Assembly: GCF_024721115.1 (NCBI RefSeq) | Contig: NZ_JAMDHK010000011.1 | Coordinates: 104,046-168,045, forward strand | Origin: Salipiger pentaromativorans | GTDB lineage: Bacteria > Pseudomonadota > Alphaproteobacteria > Rhodobacterales > Rhodobacteraceae | Reading direction: 5' to 3' | Length of the DNA: 64,000 nucleotides | In this document: positions 17,184 through 25,247 of the stretch, piece after piece | How the letters are laid out: every line of letters starts with the position of its first letter | How positions within the stretch are numbered: position 1 is the first letter of the stretch | Made by a program: the position numbers and the translations under genes | Notes under the pieces: model-generated | Database searches by the model: none | Told to the model about the DNA's origin: nothing | Seen by the model: only the letters and a program-made list of their open reading frames with translations

Positions 17184-17215
17184 TTTACCGTAAGGTAAAA
17201 ATCGCCCATTTTTTT
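17184..17215 (+). terminator. Weak terminator-like structure downstream of rimO
   Basis: TTTACC (17184-17189) pairs with GGTAAA (17194-17199) around GTAA; a run of seven T follows at 17209-17215 after a 9-nt gap. The stem is AT-rich and the gap long, so the function is doubtful. Confidence 0.3.
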
Positions 17216-17244
17216 GGCGTCACCCCTGTCGATTCTGACAGTTT

Positions 17245-17258
17245 TTGATCCAGATCAA
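17245..17258. promoter_or_regulatory. Perfect FNR/FnrL-type binding site TTGATCCAGATCAA
   Basis: The site matches the FNR/FnrL consensus TTGAT-N4-ATCAA with no mismatch. It lies between rimO (ending 17146) and the end of the minus-strand luxR gene (17581), so no coding sequence starts near it on either strand. It is followed at about 75-85 bp by an extended -10 element and then by the putative small RNA. Confidence 0.7.
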
Positions 17259-17322
17259 GTGAAAAAGCTGACGTTGCGTCGCTTTCGCAAAAGTTTGCCT
17301 TGGGACAAAATCCGCCGATTTG

Positions 17323-17331
17323 TGCTATGAT
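17323..17331 (+). promoter_or_regulatory. Extended -10 element TGcTATGAT for the putative small RNA
   Basis: TG-N-TATGAT at 17323-17331 is a good extended -10. The -35 region is weak (no TTGACA at 17-18 bp), which fits a promoter that needs an activator. Expected start is near 17338. Confidence 0.45.
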
Positions 17332-17337
17332 CGGGAT

Positions 17338-17535
17338 GTTCGGTCGGGTCAGCAGGGATGGACCAATCCGGTCTATTTGATCCGATCGCGTGGAGGGGAC
17401 AGGGCCATTTCAGGCGTTGGTGTCACAGCCGCCTTTCCCACCATGCGTCCGTGATTGATCCTTTCGGGGGCAAGTGGTTTTGTATTTCTTTTCAGAGCGC
17501 TAGGAATGCTCCCGCATGTCGGGAGCATTCTTTTT
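17338..17535 (+). ncRNA. Putative small RNA, about 198 nt, possibly FNR-controlled
   Basis: No coding gene fits this stretch, yet it is bounded by an extended -10 element and a perfect Rho-independent terminator. Inside, several short stems can form: GACC-AATCC-GGTC at 17361-17373, and AGGCG/CGCCT at about 17412-17434. A short open frame from ATG 17358 runs through the terminator and has no family similarity, so a coding role is unlikely. The upstream FNR/FnrL palindrome suggests oxygen control. The 5' end is inferred; the 3' end at the T run is firmer. Confidence 0.5.
17505..17535 (+). terminator. Rho-independent terminator of the putative small RNA
   Basis: AATGCTCCC (17505-17513) and GGGAGCATT (17521-17529) form a perfect 9-bp stem with a 7-nt loop, followed by CTTTTT. 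The T run is only on the plus strand, so it does not serve the minus-strand luxR gene. Confidence 0.85.
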
Positions 17536-17580
17536 GGGGGGGCGCTCCGATGGGGCGCAGCCATTGGCGGACGGGCGCGG

Positions 17581-18465
17581 CTACAGCACCACCGTGGGGC
17601 GCAGCACGGCGCCGCCTTCGTCCATCTCGACCAGGATCTGTGCCTCGGCGTCTCCGGGGCGGTTCAGCGGATCGGGCAGCACCCCCAGCGACATGGCCAG
17701 GGCCGCGAGCTCGGCGCGCGAGGTCATTCCGGTGTTCTGCGACAGGGCGCTCAGCCGCTGGCGCACCGCCGAGACCGAGACCCGCAGCCGGTCGGCGATC
17801 TGCTTGTCCTGTAGCCCCGCGCCGATCAGTTCGAGCAGTTCGAGCTGCTTGGGGGTGATGCGGTTGCGTTCGGGGAATTCGCGGCCGAAGTGATACATGT
17901 AGCGCTGAAAGCCGGTCAGCGCGGCGGTGGTCAGCGTCCAGCCATGGGCGTTGATGATGGTCAGCATGTCGCGGCGCGAGTGATCGCCGCCGAAGGTGAT
18001 CAGTGCGGCCTGCGGCGGGGCGTTGTAGCGCAGCGGTACGGAATAGCCAGCCCGCATCCCGCGCCGCGCCGCATCCCGCAGCACCTCGACCCGGGCCTCG
18101 GGCAGCGGCTTGTATTCGTCGAGAAACTCGAGCCCCACCGCGATGGGGGTGAGGTGATCCATCGCGTGGCTGCGGAAATAGGACCAGCGCGCCAGCTCGG
18201 GGTCGCTGTTATGCGCGCTGAGCCAGGAGGCATCGTAGGAGGTGCGGATGAAGCGGGTCTTCTTCCAGTCGCGCCAGGAGCTTGCGGAAATGAGATCGAC
18301 GAAGGGAAGCTGCAATTCGCGCCCGAGGGCCACGATCAGACGCCATACCTCGAGTGAGCTCTCCGCCGTTTCCAGCCTGAGCAGGAAGCGCTGGAGGAGG
18401 TCGGGAACGTGACGCTCTGCCGCGCAGGTTTCGCGGCTCGGAGGCGTGGCATCAGGCAGTTTCAT
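17581..18465 (-). CDS. LuxR-family regulator with autoinducer-binding-like domain (orphan)
   Basis: The 294-residue protein has an N-terminal autoinducer-binding-like domain (about 20-185) and a LuxR/GerE HTH at about 202-260 (RITPKQLELLELIGAGLQDK, then QIADRLRVSVSAVRQRL). Some positions of the AHL pocket can be placed (a DPE like the DP of TraR, and GYSVPLRY), but not enough to predict a ligand. No luxI gene is in the window, so it is a candidate solo. Its start overlaps the end of the upstream HTH gene by 14 bp, so the two are co-transcribed and probably act together. A C-terminal tail after the HTH (about 30 residues) is longer than usual. Confidence 0.85.
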   Translation of the reverse strand: MKLPDATPPSRETCAAERHVPDLLQRFLLRLETAESSLEVWRLIVALGRELQLPFVDLISASSWRDWKKTRFIRTSYDASWLSAHNSDPELARWSYFRSHAMDHLTPIAVGLEFLDEYKPLPEARVEVLRDAARRGMRAGYSVPLRYNAPPQAALITFGGDHSRRDMLTIINAHGWTLTTAALTGFQRYMYHFGREFPERNRITPKQLELLELIGAGLQDKQIADRLRVSVSAVRQRLSALSQNTGMTSRAELAALAMSLGVLPDPLNRPGDAEAQILVEMDEGGAVLRPTVVL

Positions 18466-18979
18466 CCTCCAGATGCAGTTTCATGTCGATCAGCACTTTC
18501 TGAATGGCGAGGGTTTCCTTCAGCAGACGCCGGGCCTCGTTGGCCGAAATCACGCCATCCTCGATCGACTGGTGATATTCCGCCATCAGCATGGCAAAAC
18601 GCTGGCTAAGCACGACCACATCGCTGTTGATGCCGCCGCCTTCGCGCGGCGCGTTCCGGCGCTCGCTGTCGTAATGCAGCGCGATCCCCTTCAGCTCGGC
18701 CAGGGCCGAGGTGACATGCGGATAGGAGGCGGCCTCTTCGAGCGCGGCAACGGCGTCGATCGGCATGAAGCGGTCCTCATGCTCGGGGTAGTCGGAGTAA
18801 TACCGCCCCAGCGTCGCCTTGGACTTCCCTGTGAGTTTGCACGCCGGTTCGATGCCGACATCCTTCACAAGGGCTTCGGTGTGTTTCTTGAGATAACGTC
18901 CGACACTCGACATCTGCAAAGCTCTCAGCCCCTTCTGCCCCACCGTAACCGTTGGGGAACTCTCAATATCATTTCCCAT
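18452..18979 (-). CDS. Phage CII/CP76-like HTH protein, partner of the luxR gene
   Basis: This 175-residue protein shows an HTH-like stretch (VGIEPACKLTGKSKATLGRY) followed by MPIDAVAALEEAASYPHVTS, the arrangement of phage regulatory CII (CP76-like) proteins. The C-terminal part is helical (RFAMLMAEYHQSIEDGVISA, then EARRLLKETLAIQKVLIDMK). It overlaps the luxR start by 14 bp and is transcribed first. No other phage genes are nearby. The start may be ATG 18979 or ATG 18913 (MSSVGRYL), the latter with a GAGAG ribosome-binding site. Function is inferred from pattern only. Confidence 0.6.
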   Translation of the reverse strand: MGNDIESSPTVTVGQKGLRALQMSSVGRYLKKHTEALVKDVGIEPACKLTGKSKATLGRYYSDYPEHEDRFMPIDAVAALEEAASYPHVTSALAELKGIALHYDSERRNAPREGGGINSDVVVLSQRFAMLMAEYHQSIEDGVISANEARRLLKETLAIQKVLIDMKLHLEDETA

Positions 18980-19253
18980 TAAACGAGCCGGAAGGAAATG
19001 TCATTCCGATACCTGCCGGTTCGCCGGCTGTACGAGTGGCCGATGCCCAACATCGGTGCAAGGGTAAGATGGCGGCGCCCGTTCCGTGAGGCCGGGGCGG
19101 TCTGCCGTCAGGAAAAGAACTGGCGCGGTGGAGGCCGGAGACCCCCGGGGGCATGCCCCCACGGCCTGCCCATCGCGCCGCTTTTTCCGTTGGCGAAAGG
19201 ACGCAGCCTTTCCCGCTTGCGCGGCGGCGTGGGCTGCGGCATGGCTCTGCCCC

Positions 19254-19844
19254 ATGGCCAAGCTCTATTTCAACTATTCCACCATGAACGCCGGCAAATC
19301 GACCCTGCTCTTGCAGGCGGCGCACAACTATGGCGAACGCGGGATGGAGGTCTATCTGCTGACCGCCCGGCTCGACACACGGGCAGGCGAGGGGCGGATC
19401 GGATCGCGCATCGGGCTGGGGCGCCCGGCGGATACCTTCACCCCGACGGACGATCTCTTTGCGCGGCTTGCGGCGCGTCAGGCCGAGGGGCCGGTCGCCT
19501 GCGTCTTCGTGGACGAGGCGCAGTTTCTGACCGAGGCACAGGTCTGGCAACTGGCGCGGGTGGCCGACGATCTGGGGATTCCGGTGATGGCCTACGGGCT
19601 GCGGGTGGATTTCCGCGGGCAGCTTTTTCCGGGCTCGGCGGTGCTGCTGGCGCTGGCCGACACGCTGCGCGAGGTGCGCACGATCTGCCATTGCGGGCGC
19701 AAGGCGACCATGGTGATCCGCCAGGATGCCGAGGGGACGCCGGTGATCGACGGCGATCAGGTGCAGATCGGCGGCAACGAGACCTATGTCTCGCTCTGCC
19801 GCAGGCATTGGCGCGAGGCGGTGGGCGACCGGGTGCCGGAGTAG
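19254..19844 (+). CDS. tdk: Thymidine kinase (type II)
   Basis: The 196-residue enzyme phosphorylates thymidine in the salvage pathway. It begins MAKLYFNYSTMNAGKST with the P-loop near residue 15. FVDEAQFL holds the Walker B DE, and a Zn-ribbon/lasso region contains CHCGRKA and a later CRRHW. The start at 19254 is set by homology; the frame is open upstream to 19086 but that part has no family character. It lies 275 bp from the divergent HTH-luxR pair, and the intervening stretch shows only small GC-rich inverted repeats. A GGTGGGCA hairpin follows the stop. Confidence 0.95.
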   Translation: MAKLYFNYSTMNAGKSTLLLQAAHNYGERGMEVYLLTARLDTRAGEGRIGSRIGLGRPADTFTPTDDLFARLAARQAEGPVACVFVDEAQFLTEAQVWQLARVADDLGIPVMAYGLRVDFRGQLFPGSAVLLALADTLREVRTICHCGRKATMVIRQDAEGTPVIDGDQVQIGGNETYVSLCRRHWREAVGDRVPE

Positions 19845-19857
19845 GCGCGGGGCGGGC

Positions 19858-19877
19858 GGTGGGCAAGATTGCCCACC
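19858..19877. repeat. GGTGGGCA-AGAT-TGCCCACC dispersed hairpin, copy 1
   Basis: A perfect 8-bp stem with a 4-nt loop sits between the convergent tdk and pcs genes, followed by CTAC. The same element, in the form GTAGGGTGGGCA...TGCCCACC, occurs twice near 61.6 kb. Confidence 0.7.
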
Positions 19878-19883
19878 CTACGG

Positions 19884-20576
19884 TCAGGCGCGCCTTGGCA
19901 GGATCTGCTGCGCGATGCCGGCGAAGATCAGATAGAGCGAAGTGGCGACCAGCCCCCAATGCGCCCAGCTTTCGGGGTGGAAATCCACCCAGGCGGCCCA
20001 GCCGGCAAAGAAGGTCCAGGCCAGGGCCACCGGCAGCGACAGGCGCCGCCAGCGCTCTGTCCGGACGGGATGGATGAACTTCAGCGGCAGGAACATGGCC
20101 ACGGCCAGCAGCGTGACCAGCGACAGGATCACCCAGAAATTCGGCTGGATCGCGAAGAGCACCAGCACAAGCATGTTCCAGCAGCCGGGGAAGCCGTGAA
20201 AGGAATTGTCCTCGGTCTTCATCCGGCTGTCGGCGAAATACAGCGCGCTGGCGAAGGTGATGACGATGATCGCCAGCCAGCCGGTCCAGCCCGGCAGCAG
20301 CCCGGAGTGGAACAGCGCGAAGGCCGGGATGAAAACGTAGGTCAGGTAGTCGATGATCAGATCCAGCAAGACGCCGTCGAAGCGCGGCGCGTTGGTCTTG
20401 ACGTCGTATCTGCGCGCCAGCGGCCCGTCGAGCCCATCGACGAAGAACGCCACCACCAGCCACAGAAACATGACCGACCAGCGTTCCTGAGCGGCGGCCA
20501 GCAGGGCAAGCATCGCGAAGACGGCGCCGGTCGCGGTGAAGAGATGGACGAGCAGGGCCTGTGAGGTGCGTGACAT
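19884..20576 (-). CDS. pcs: Phosphatidylcholine synthase
   Basis: Pcs condenses CDP-diacylglycerol with choline to give phosphatidylcholine in the inner membrane. The 230-residue protein has about eight membrane segments and the exact Pcs form of the CDP-alcohol phosphotransferase motif: D50-G51, A54-R55, a 12-residue gap, then G68, D72 and D76. MSRTSQALLVHLFTATGA at the N-terminus and WNMLVLVLFAIQP are typical. ATG 20576 is chosen; ATG 20594 is also in frame. The gene stands alone between the tdk and PaiB-like genes. Confidence 0.95.
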   Translation of the reverse strand: MSRTSQALLVHLFTATGAVFAMLALLAAAQERWSVMFLWLVVAFFVDGLDGPLARRYDVKTNAPRFDGVLLDLIIDYLTYVFIPAFALFHSGLLPGWTGWLAIIVITFASALYFADSRMKTEDNSFHGFPGCWNMLVLVLFAIQPNFWVILSLVTLLAVAMFLPLKFIHPVRTERWRRLSLPVALAWTFFAGWAAWVDFHPESWAHWGLVATSLYLIFAGIAQQILPRRA

Positions 20577-20682
20577 GCGCGTGTCATGAAGCATCCGGGC
20601 CGCAATCGCAAACCAAGTTTGCGCGGGGAAGGCCCTTCCCGGCACCGATCCGGAGGGTTTTCCACCGTGCCCGGAGAGGCGC

Positions 20683-21303
20683 TCAGCTTTCCGGCGGGGT
20701 GCGCATGAGCTGCGCCAGCGCGGCGAGTTCCTGGCCGATACCGCCCTCGACCGCTTCGGCCGCGGCAAGGCGCCCGGGTTCGGGCTTGTTCTGGCCGAGC
20801 TTCCAGGTGCTATCGACCGTCTCGATCTCGAGCCGGAAGGGCAGGATCATGCGCAGCAGCTTGCGCTTGGCCTCGTCCGACATCTTGTCGAGCGTCCAGG
20901 GCGTCTTGGGCAGGCGGGTCTCGAAGCCGGCGGATTGCGCGGCGAGCATCGGCTCCAGCGTTTCGGTTGGCAGCGGGATCAGCCGCCCGGTCAGATGCAC
21001 CGCCACATAATTCCAGGTCGGCACCTGCTCGGGGCCCAGGGCGTACCAGTCGGGTGAGACATAGCCGTCGGGGCCGTTGACGGCGAGTCGCGCGGGCAGC
21101 GCGTCCCCCATGGCGCGGCAGATGGGGTTGGAGCGCACGAGGTGAAGATCGGCATGCGTGCCATCGGCGGAGAGCAGGAAGGGCACATGGCTGAGCAGCG
21201 GCGCGCCCTGCGTCGACACCGCCAGCGTTCCGAAGGCCCGGTCGCGGACGAAGCTCAGGCTCTGCGCTTCGGGTGTGCCGCGGAAGGTCGGGTTGGGGTG
21301 CAT
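20683..21303 (-). CDS. PaiB-family FMN-binding protein
   Basis: The 206-residue product has the three PaiB signatures: SHVPFLLSADG near residue 38, GYVSPDWY with VPTWNYVAVHLTG near 80-106, and WKLGQNKPE near the C-terminus. These split-barrel proteins bind FMN or related cofactors. Bacillus PaiB is described as a negative regulator of sporulation and protease genes, but there is no HTH, so a catalytic or cofactor role is as likely. It is 18 bp from the end of the next minus-strand gene and may be in its transcript. Confidence 0.9.
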   Translation of the reverse strand: MHPNPTFRGTPEAQSLSFVRDRAFGTLAVSTQGAPLLSHVPFLLSADGTHADLHLVRSNPICRAMGDALPARLAVNGPDGYVSPDWYALGPEQVPTWNYVAVHLTGRLIPLPTETLEPMLAAQSAGFETRLPKTPWTLDKMSDEAKRKLLRMILPFRLEIETVDSTWKLGQNKPEPGRLAAAEAVEGGIGQELAALAQLMRTPPES

Positions 21304-21321
21304 CGGGGAAACCTCCTGAGG

Positions 21322-21849
21322 TCAGCCGGTGAAAAAGGCCGAACGGGCCGCGCAGGGCTCAGCCAGCGCGCCCAGCACATGGCGGGCATTCGTCTCGGGC
21401 GCTGCGGTGCCGTCCAGCGTGAGATCGTAGCGCAGGCCGGCATGGATGCGCGCCGCGTCCTCGGCGGCGCTGCCGATACGGCGGTCGCCACGCGCCCGCT
21501 CGCGGCGGGCCAGGAGATCGGTCGGGGTGAAAAGCCCGACAAACAGCACCTGGTGCGCGCAAAGCAGGGTTTGCAACCGCCGGCGCCAGCCGGGCGTGTC
21601 GAGGATATGTTCGACGATCAGATTGCAGCCGCTGTCGGCAAAGCCCGCAAGGCTGCGATGCAGCCCCTCGAAGACCGCGGCGCGGATTTGTGGCCAGTCG
21701 CGGCGGTCGGGCGGCGGCAGGGCGCCGCCATCGCGGTAGGTGTCGAAGGAGAGCCGCAGGAACGGCGCGGGGGCTTGGGCCTGGAGCGCTTTGGCGAGGG
21801 TGGTCTTCCCGCTGCTCGACGCGCCGTGCAGGAGGACGATCACGCTCAT
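21322..21849 (-). CDS. Chloramphenicol phosphotransferase-like P-loop kinase
   Basis: The 175-residue protein opens with a P-loop (VIVLLHGASSSGKTT). It has DTYRDGG after the second strand, NLIVEHILDTPGW and a VLFVGLFTPTDLLARRERAR segment, all in the order seen in chloramphenicol phosphotransferase (CPT)-like kinases. Outside Streptomyces these are usually kinases of unknown small-molecule substrate; resistance should not be assumed. Its ATG overlaps the mtaB stop by 4 bp (ATGA), so it is translationally coupled to dapF-mtaB. Confidence 0.85.
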   Translation of the reverse strand: MSVIVLLHGASSSGKTTLAKALQAQAPAPFLRLSFDTYRDGGALPPPDRRDWPQIRAAVFEGLHRSLAGFADSGCNLIVEHILDTPGWRRRLQTLLCAHQVLFVGLFTPTDLLARRERARGDRRIGSAAEDAARIHAGLRYDLTLDGTAAPETNARHVLGALAEPCAARSAFFTG

Positions 21850-23099
21850 GCCACCAGCCGGTGGCCGTCCTGACCGGTGATCGTTGCGGTGACGATGGCC
21901 CCCTCGCTTTGCGGGCGGGTCAGCGTGACCTCGGTGAATTGCTCGGTGCGGCCCATGTCGGGGGCTTCCATCAGGATGCGATGGGTCCGGCCCTGTTGCG
22001 CGGCGAGATGCCGCGCGACCGCCGCGGCGCCCGCCGTGCGGAGCCGGGCCGCGCGTTCCTTGATCACCCGCCCGTCCACCTGCGGCATCCGGGCCGCCGG
22101 CGTGCCGGGGCGCGGCGAATAGGGGAAGACATGCAGCCAGGTCAGCGCGCAATCCTCGACCAGCTTCAGCGAGTTCTCGAAATGCGCGTCGGTCTCGGTC
22201 GGGAAGCCTGCGATGATGTCGGCGCCAAAGGTCATGTCCGGCCGCAGCTTGCGGGCCTCTTCGCTGAAGCGAATCGCGTCGTCGCGCAGATGCCGGCGCT
22301 TCATCCGCTTGAGGATCAGATCGTCGCCATGCTGTAGCGACAGGTGCAGATGCGGCATGAGGCGCGGTTCGCTGGCGATCGCCAGCATCAGGTTTTCGTC
22401 CGCCTCGATGCTGTCGATCGACGAGATGCGCAGCCGGGGCAGATCGGGCACCAGGCGCAGGATGCGCATCACGAGATCGCCCAGACGCGGTGTGCCCGGC
22501 AGATCGGCGCCCCAGCTCGTCAGATCGACGCCGGTCAGCACCACCTCGTTATAGCCAGATTGCACCAGCCGCTTGATCTGGTCCACCACGACGCCTGCGG
22601 GCACCGAGCGGGAATTGCCCCGGCCATAGGGGATGATGCAGAAGGTGCAGCGGTGGTCGCAGCCGTTCTGCACCTGAACATAGGCGCGGCTGCGGGTGCC
22701 GAACCCGTCGATCAGATGGCCGGCGGTTTCGGTCACCGACATGATGTCGTTGACCTGCACCTTCTCGGTGTCGCCGATGAAACTGCTGCTCAGGCCGGTC
22801 CAGGTCTCCGGCGCCATTTTTTCGGTGTTGCCGATGACCGCATCGACCTCGTCCATCCGGGCAAAGCTCTCGGGGTCGATCTGTGCCGCGCAGCCGGTGA
22901 CGATGACCCGCGCCTGGGGATTCTCGCGCCGCAGGCGGCGAATCTCCTGACGGGCCTTGCGCACGGCCTCGGCGGTCACCGCGCAGGTGTTGATCACCAC
23001 CGCGTCGCCCAGTCCGGCCTCTTCGGCCAGCGCCTTCATCGCCTCGGTCTCGTAGGCGTTCAGCCGGCAGCCCAGCGTGGTGAATTTCGGCGCGCTCAT
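21846..23099 (-). CDS. mtaB: tRNA t6A37 methylthiotransferase MtaB
   Basis: The enzyme adds a methylthio group to t6A37 of ANN-decoding tRNAs. The 417 residues hold the N-terminal domain with three cluster Cys ([27 protein letters not shown]) and the radical-SAM motif CDHRCTFC near 146-153. The TLGCRLN start and YGRGNSRSV identify the MtaB branch rather than MiaB or RimO. It overlaps dapF by 4 bp and the kinase gene by 4 bp, so dapF-mtaB-kinase is one tightly packed operon. Confidence 0.95.
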   Translation of the reverse strand: MSAPKFTTLGCRLNAYETEAMKALAEEAGLGDAVVINTCAVTAEAVRKARQEIRRLRRENPQARVIVTGCAAQIDPESFARMDEVDAVIGNTEKMAPETWTGLSSSFIGDTEKVQVNDIMSVTETAGHLIDGFGTRSRAYVQVQNGCDHRCTFCIIPYGRGNSRSVPAGVVVDQIKRLVQSGYNEVVLTGVDLTSWGADLPGTPRLGDLVMRILRLVPDLPRLRISSIDSIEADENLMLAIASEPRLMPHLHLSLQHGDDLILKRMKRRHLRDDAIRFSEEARKLRPDMTFGADIIAGFPTETDAHFENSLKLVEDCALTWLHVFPYSPRPGTPAARMPQVDGRVIKERAARLRTAGAAAVARHLAAQQGRTHRILMEAPDMGRTEQFTEVTLTRPQSEGAIVTATITGQDGHRLVA

Positions 23100-23926
23100 T
23101 GCGCCGCCTCCAGCCAGGCGCGGGTGAATTGCCCGTCGAAGACATGCGCTGTCGCGCCGGTCATCCAGACGCCATCCTCGCGCCAGTCGATCTCAAGCGG
23201 GCCGCCGTCCAGTTCGATGGTCACGCGGCGCCCCGTCAGCCCGCGCCGCGCGGCGGCCACAGCAGTGGCACAGGAGGACGAGCCCGAGGCCAGGGTGATG
23301 CCGACGCCACGTTCCCAGACGCGCATCCGCAGGCGGTCGGGGCCGATCAGGCTGGCCACCTGCACATTGGTGCGCTGGGGGTAGAGCGGGTGATGTTCAT
23401 GCACCGGGCCGAAACGGTCGAGATCGACAGCTTCGGCATCGGCGACGAAGAAGGTGCAATGCGGGTTGCCCATGCCGGTGGCGGTGGGGCTGCCCTCGAT
23501 GGGCAGCTCCAGCGTGTCCATTTCATGCGCAAGCGGGATCTCGTGCCAGTCGAGCTGCGGCGCCCCCATGTTCACCGAGGTCAGCCCGTTGCCGGCATCC
23601 TCGGCCAGCAGCGTGCCGCGTTCGGTGATCAGACGCAGCCGGGTCGCGCCGCTTTCGTCCATCAGGAACCGCGCGATGCAGCGCGTGGCGTTGCCGCAGG
23701 CGCCGGCGGTGGAGCCGTCGGCGTTGTAGAAGGTGAGTCGCGTATCGTCCTGTCCGGCCTCGATCAGCGCAAGCTGGTCGAAGCCGACGCCGCGATGGCG
23801 GTCGGCCACGGCGCGGGCGAGGGCCGGGGTGATCTCGATCTTTTGCGCACGCCCGTCGAGCACGACAAAGTCGTTTCCAAGCCCATGCATCTTCATGAAG
23901 GGTAGCGTATCGGGGGCGTGTTTCAT
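23096..23926 (-). CDS. dapF: Diaminopimelate epimerase
   Basis: DapF interconverts LL- and meso-diaminopimelate for lysine and peptidoglycan synthesis. The 276-residue protein has [17 protein letters not shown] at the start. The two catalytic Cys sit in GACGNATRC (near 76) and GSSSCATAV (near 218). The start at 23926 (MKHAPDTL) agrees with family length; 16 further upstream residues are open but unlikely. It is the first gene of the dapF-mtaB-kinase operon. Confidence 0.96.
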   Translation of the reverse strand: MKHAPDTLPFMKMHGLGNDFVVLDGRAQKIEITPALARAVADRHRGVGFDQLALIEAGQDDTRLTFYNADGSTAGACGNATRCIARFLMDESGATRLRLITERGTLLAEDAGNGLTSVNMGAPQLDWHEIPLAHEMDTLELPIEGSPTATGMGNPHCTFFVADAEAVDLDRFGPVHEHHPLYPQRTNVQVASLIGPDRLRMRVWERGVGITLASGSSSCATAVAAARRGLTGRRVTIELDGGPLEIDWREDGVWMTGATAHVFDGQFTRAWLEAAQ

Positions 23927-24003
23927 GCGGGGGCATATACGCGCGTTGGGGGGGCCTTTCCAGAGGTCGCGCAACTTGATGCAAGAAAAGCGCGATTCAG
24001 GGG

Positions 24004-24032
24004 TTGACCCCGCTTCGTGCTCTTTCTAGATA
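24004..24032 (+). promoter_or_regulatory. tRNA-Lys promoter (TTGACC-N17-TAGATA)
   Basis: A near-consensus -35 (24004-24009) and a -10 TAGATA (24027-24032) are spaced by 17 bp; the expected start is a few bases before the tRNA 5' end. Confidence 0.75.
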
Positions 24033-24042
24033 GCCCGCCAGT

Positions 24043-24118
24043 GGGCCGTTAGCTCAGTTGGTAGAGCAACTGACTTTTAATCAGTGGGTCGCAGGTTCGA
24101 ATCCTGCACGGCTCACCA
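24043..24118 (+). tRNA. tRNA-Lys (anticodon UUU)
   Basis: The 76-nt gene includes the CCA end. The 7-bp acceptor stem (GGGCCGT with ACGGCTC, one G-U pair), D-loop AGCTCAGTTGGTAGAGC, anticodon stem ACTGA/TCAGT with loop CTTTTAA, and T-arm GGTTCGAATCC are all present. The anticodon TTT reads lysine codons. Confidence 0.97.
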
Positions 24119-24549
24119 CTGAATCTCCAAAAAGATCAAAAAGATAAACTCCGCCGTATGCGGTGGAGGCTGGCACGCCGCCGGCGTTCGGCGCCGGTCT
24201 GGCCGGGCTACGGCTTCTGACGGCAGGCAGGCCATTTGCCGGGCGGGAGTATTTTCCCAGCGGGAGGCCTTCAACCTGATCGCGTCGGCAAAGCGCATCG
24301 CCTCCTTGCCTGAGTCGACGGTATGTCCGGGCGGCCATGACGATAGGTCGGAAAGGGCGGTCCGGCCCCTGTCGCGCGACAGCGCACACGCCGGGGTCGG
24401 ACCGGGGCCGGCGCCCAACCGGGGGGAGCTGGATGGTCGGGGCCAGCCTCGCAGCGGTCGCTCCGGGATGGGGATGACCGACCGCGTCATCCGTGCCGAG
24501 CGCCTTTCGGGCGCGCGCAGGGCGGATTCAGAGCCGTCTGCGTCGGCGA
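24119..24549. other. Region after tRNA-Lys without a convincing gene
   Basis: No open frame here has a ribosome-binding site or family similarity. A possible minus-strand hairpin (24150-24169, arms CTCCACC and GGCGGAG with one mismatch, then TTTATCTTTTT) could be a weak terminator for the upstream small exported-protein gene. No direct repeat of the tRNA 3' end was seen, so there is no sign of an integrated element. Confidence 0.4.
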
Positions 24550-24804
24550 TTAGGCGGGAAGAGGCCCGCAAGGCGGTGCCGCCATCCCGTCGAAACCTGC
24601 GGGGGTCGCCGGAAGGCGTGTGACCGGCGTCACGCCGGTCCCGGACATCGGCTGGCCGTGATGGTCCGGCGGCGCGGCCTGGGCCCGGGCAGGCCCGCTG
24701 CCCAGCCCGAGGATGAGCGCACCTGCGGCGATGGTCACACCCGCGCCGAGAAACGCGCCGGCGATGGTCATGCCGATTGCGAGGACGCGATGTTTCAAAG
24801 TCAT
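24550..24804 (-). CDS. Small exported protein of unknown function
   Basis: An AAGGAG ribosome-binding site 7 nt before ATG 24804 strongly marks this start. The 84-residue product begins MTLKHRVLAIGMTIAGAF, with a basic N-terminus, a long hydrophobic core and an ARAQA cleavage site near residue 43, so it is a Sec substrate. The mature part is only about 41 residues, Pro/Gly/Met-rich with DHHGQPM and one Cys in APPCGPLPA. The His/Met content could suit metal binding, but no family is recognised. Both sides are long gene-poor stretches. Confidence 0.65.
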   Translation of the reverse strand: MTLKHRVLAIGMTIAGAFLGAGVTIAAGALILGLGSGPARAQAAPPDHHGQPMSGTGVTPVTRLPATPAGFDGMAAPPCGPLPA

Positions 24805-25247
24805 AATGGATCTCCTTCCCGTCGCCACGCAGGCGGGTTTCAAAGCGTTTTCCGTTGGCGGTTGGCCGTCTGTCCCGCACATCGCGCCGCTCGCCTGTGA
24901 ATGGAGAGGGGATAGGATGGCGGGGATTTCGAGGTATTGATCGGGCCCGTCAGAATCTTGACGCCGCATGCCAAGGCAGAGATCACTGCTCGCGGCGGTG
25001 CGATCTGGCCTGACATGGCCGGTCCCGCAGGGGAGCGTGTGACCGGCATTTCGGCGATATTCGCGCGCAAGCTGGGGATGCGGCGCATCGCCTGCCGGAC
25101 AGGGCCGCGCTTTGCGCCTCGGTCGCGCCGGTTTCTGCCGAGGACGATTCTTCCCTGCTCGAGACCATCGCGGCAAGCGCATGGCCGAACCCGCGCCTGC
25201 AAGCGATGGGAGGGGCCGCCCTCCGGCGCCTTCCGGCAGAGCGGCGC
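24805..25247. other. 443-bp stretch without a convincing gene
   Basis: The region lies upstream of the small exported-protein gene and downstream of the PNPOx-like gene. Open frames on both strands lack ribosome-binding sites and protein-like composition. It presumably holds the promoter of the exported-protein gene; no clear -35/-10 pair was identified. Confidence 0.4.

Noticed and set aside
17358..17858. Plus-strand open frame starting inside the putative small RNA
   Set aside because: It runs through a perfect terminator and then antisense to luxR, has no domain, and its later part is Arg/Pro-rich shadow sequence.
18452..18979. Prophage remnant, because of the CII-like protein
   Set aside because: No integrase, structural or lysis genes are near it, and it is coupled to a luxR gene among core genes.
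20571..20586. Palindrome TGACA-TGCGCG-TGTCA over the pcs start codon
   Set aside because: Short, and built partly from the start codon itself; too weak to claim as an operator.
21322..21849. Chloramphenicol resistance gene
   Set aside because: Only general CPT-like kinase features are seen, and it is coupled to dapF and mtaB, which suggests a housekeeping or unknown role.
24043..24549. tRNA-Lys as an attachment site of an integrated island
   Set aside because: No integrase gene and no repeat of the tRNA 3' end could be found downstream in the window.
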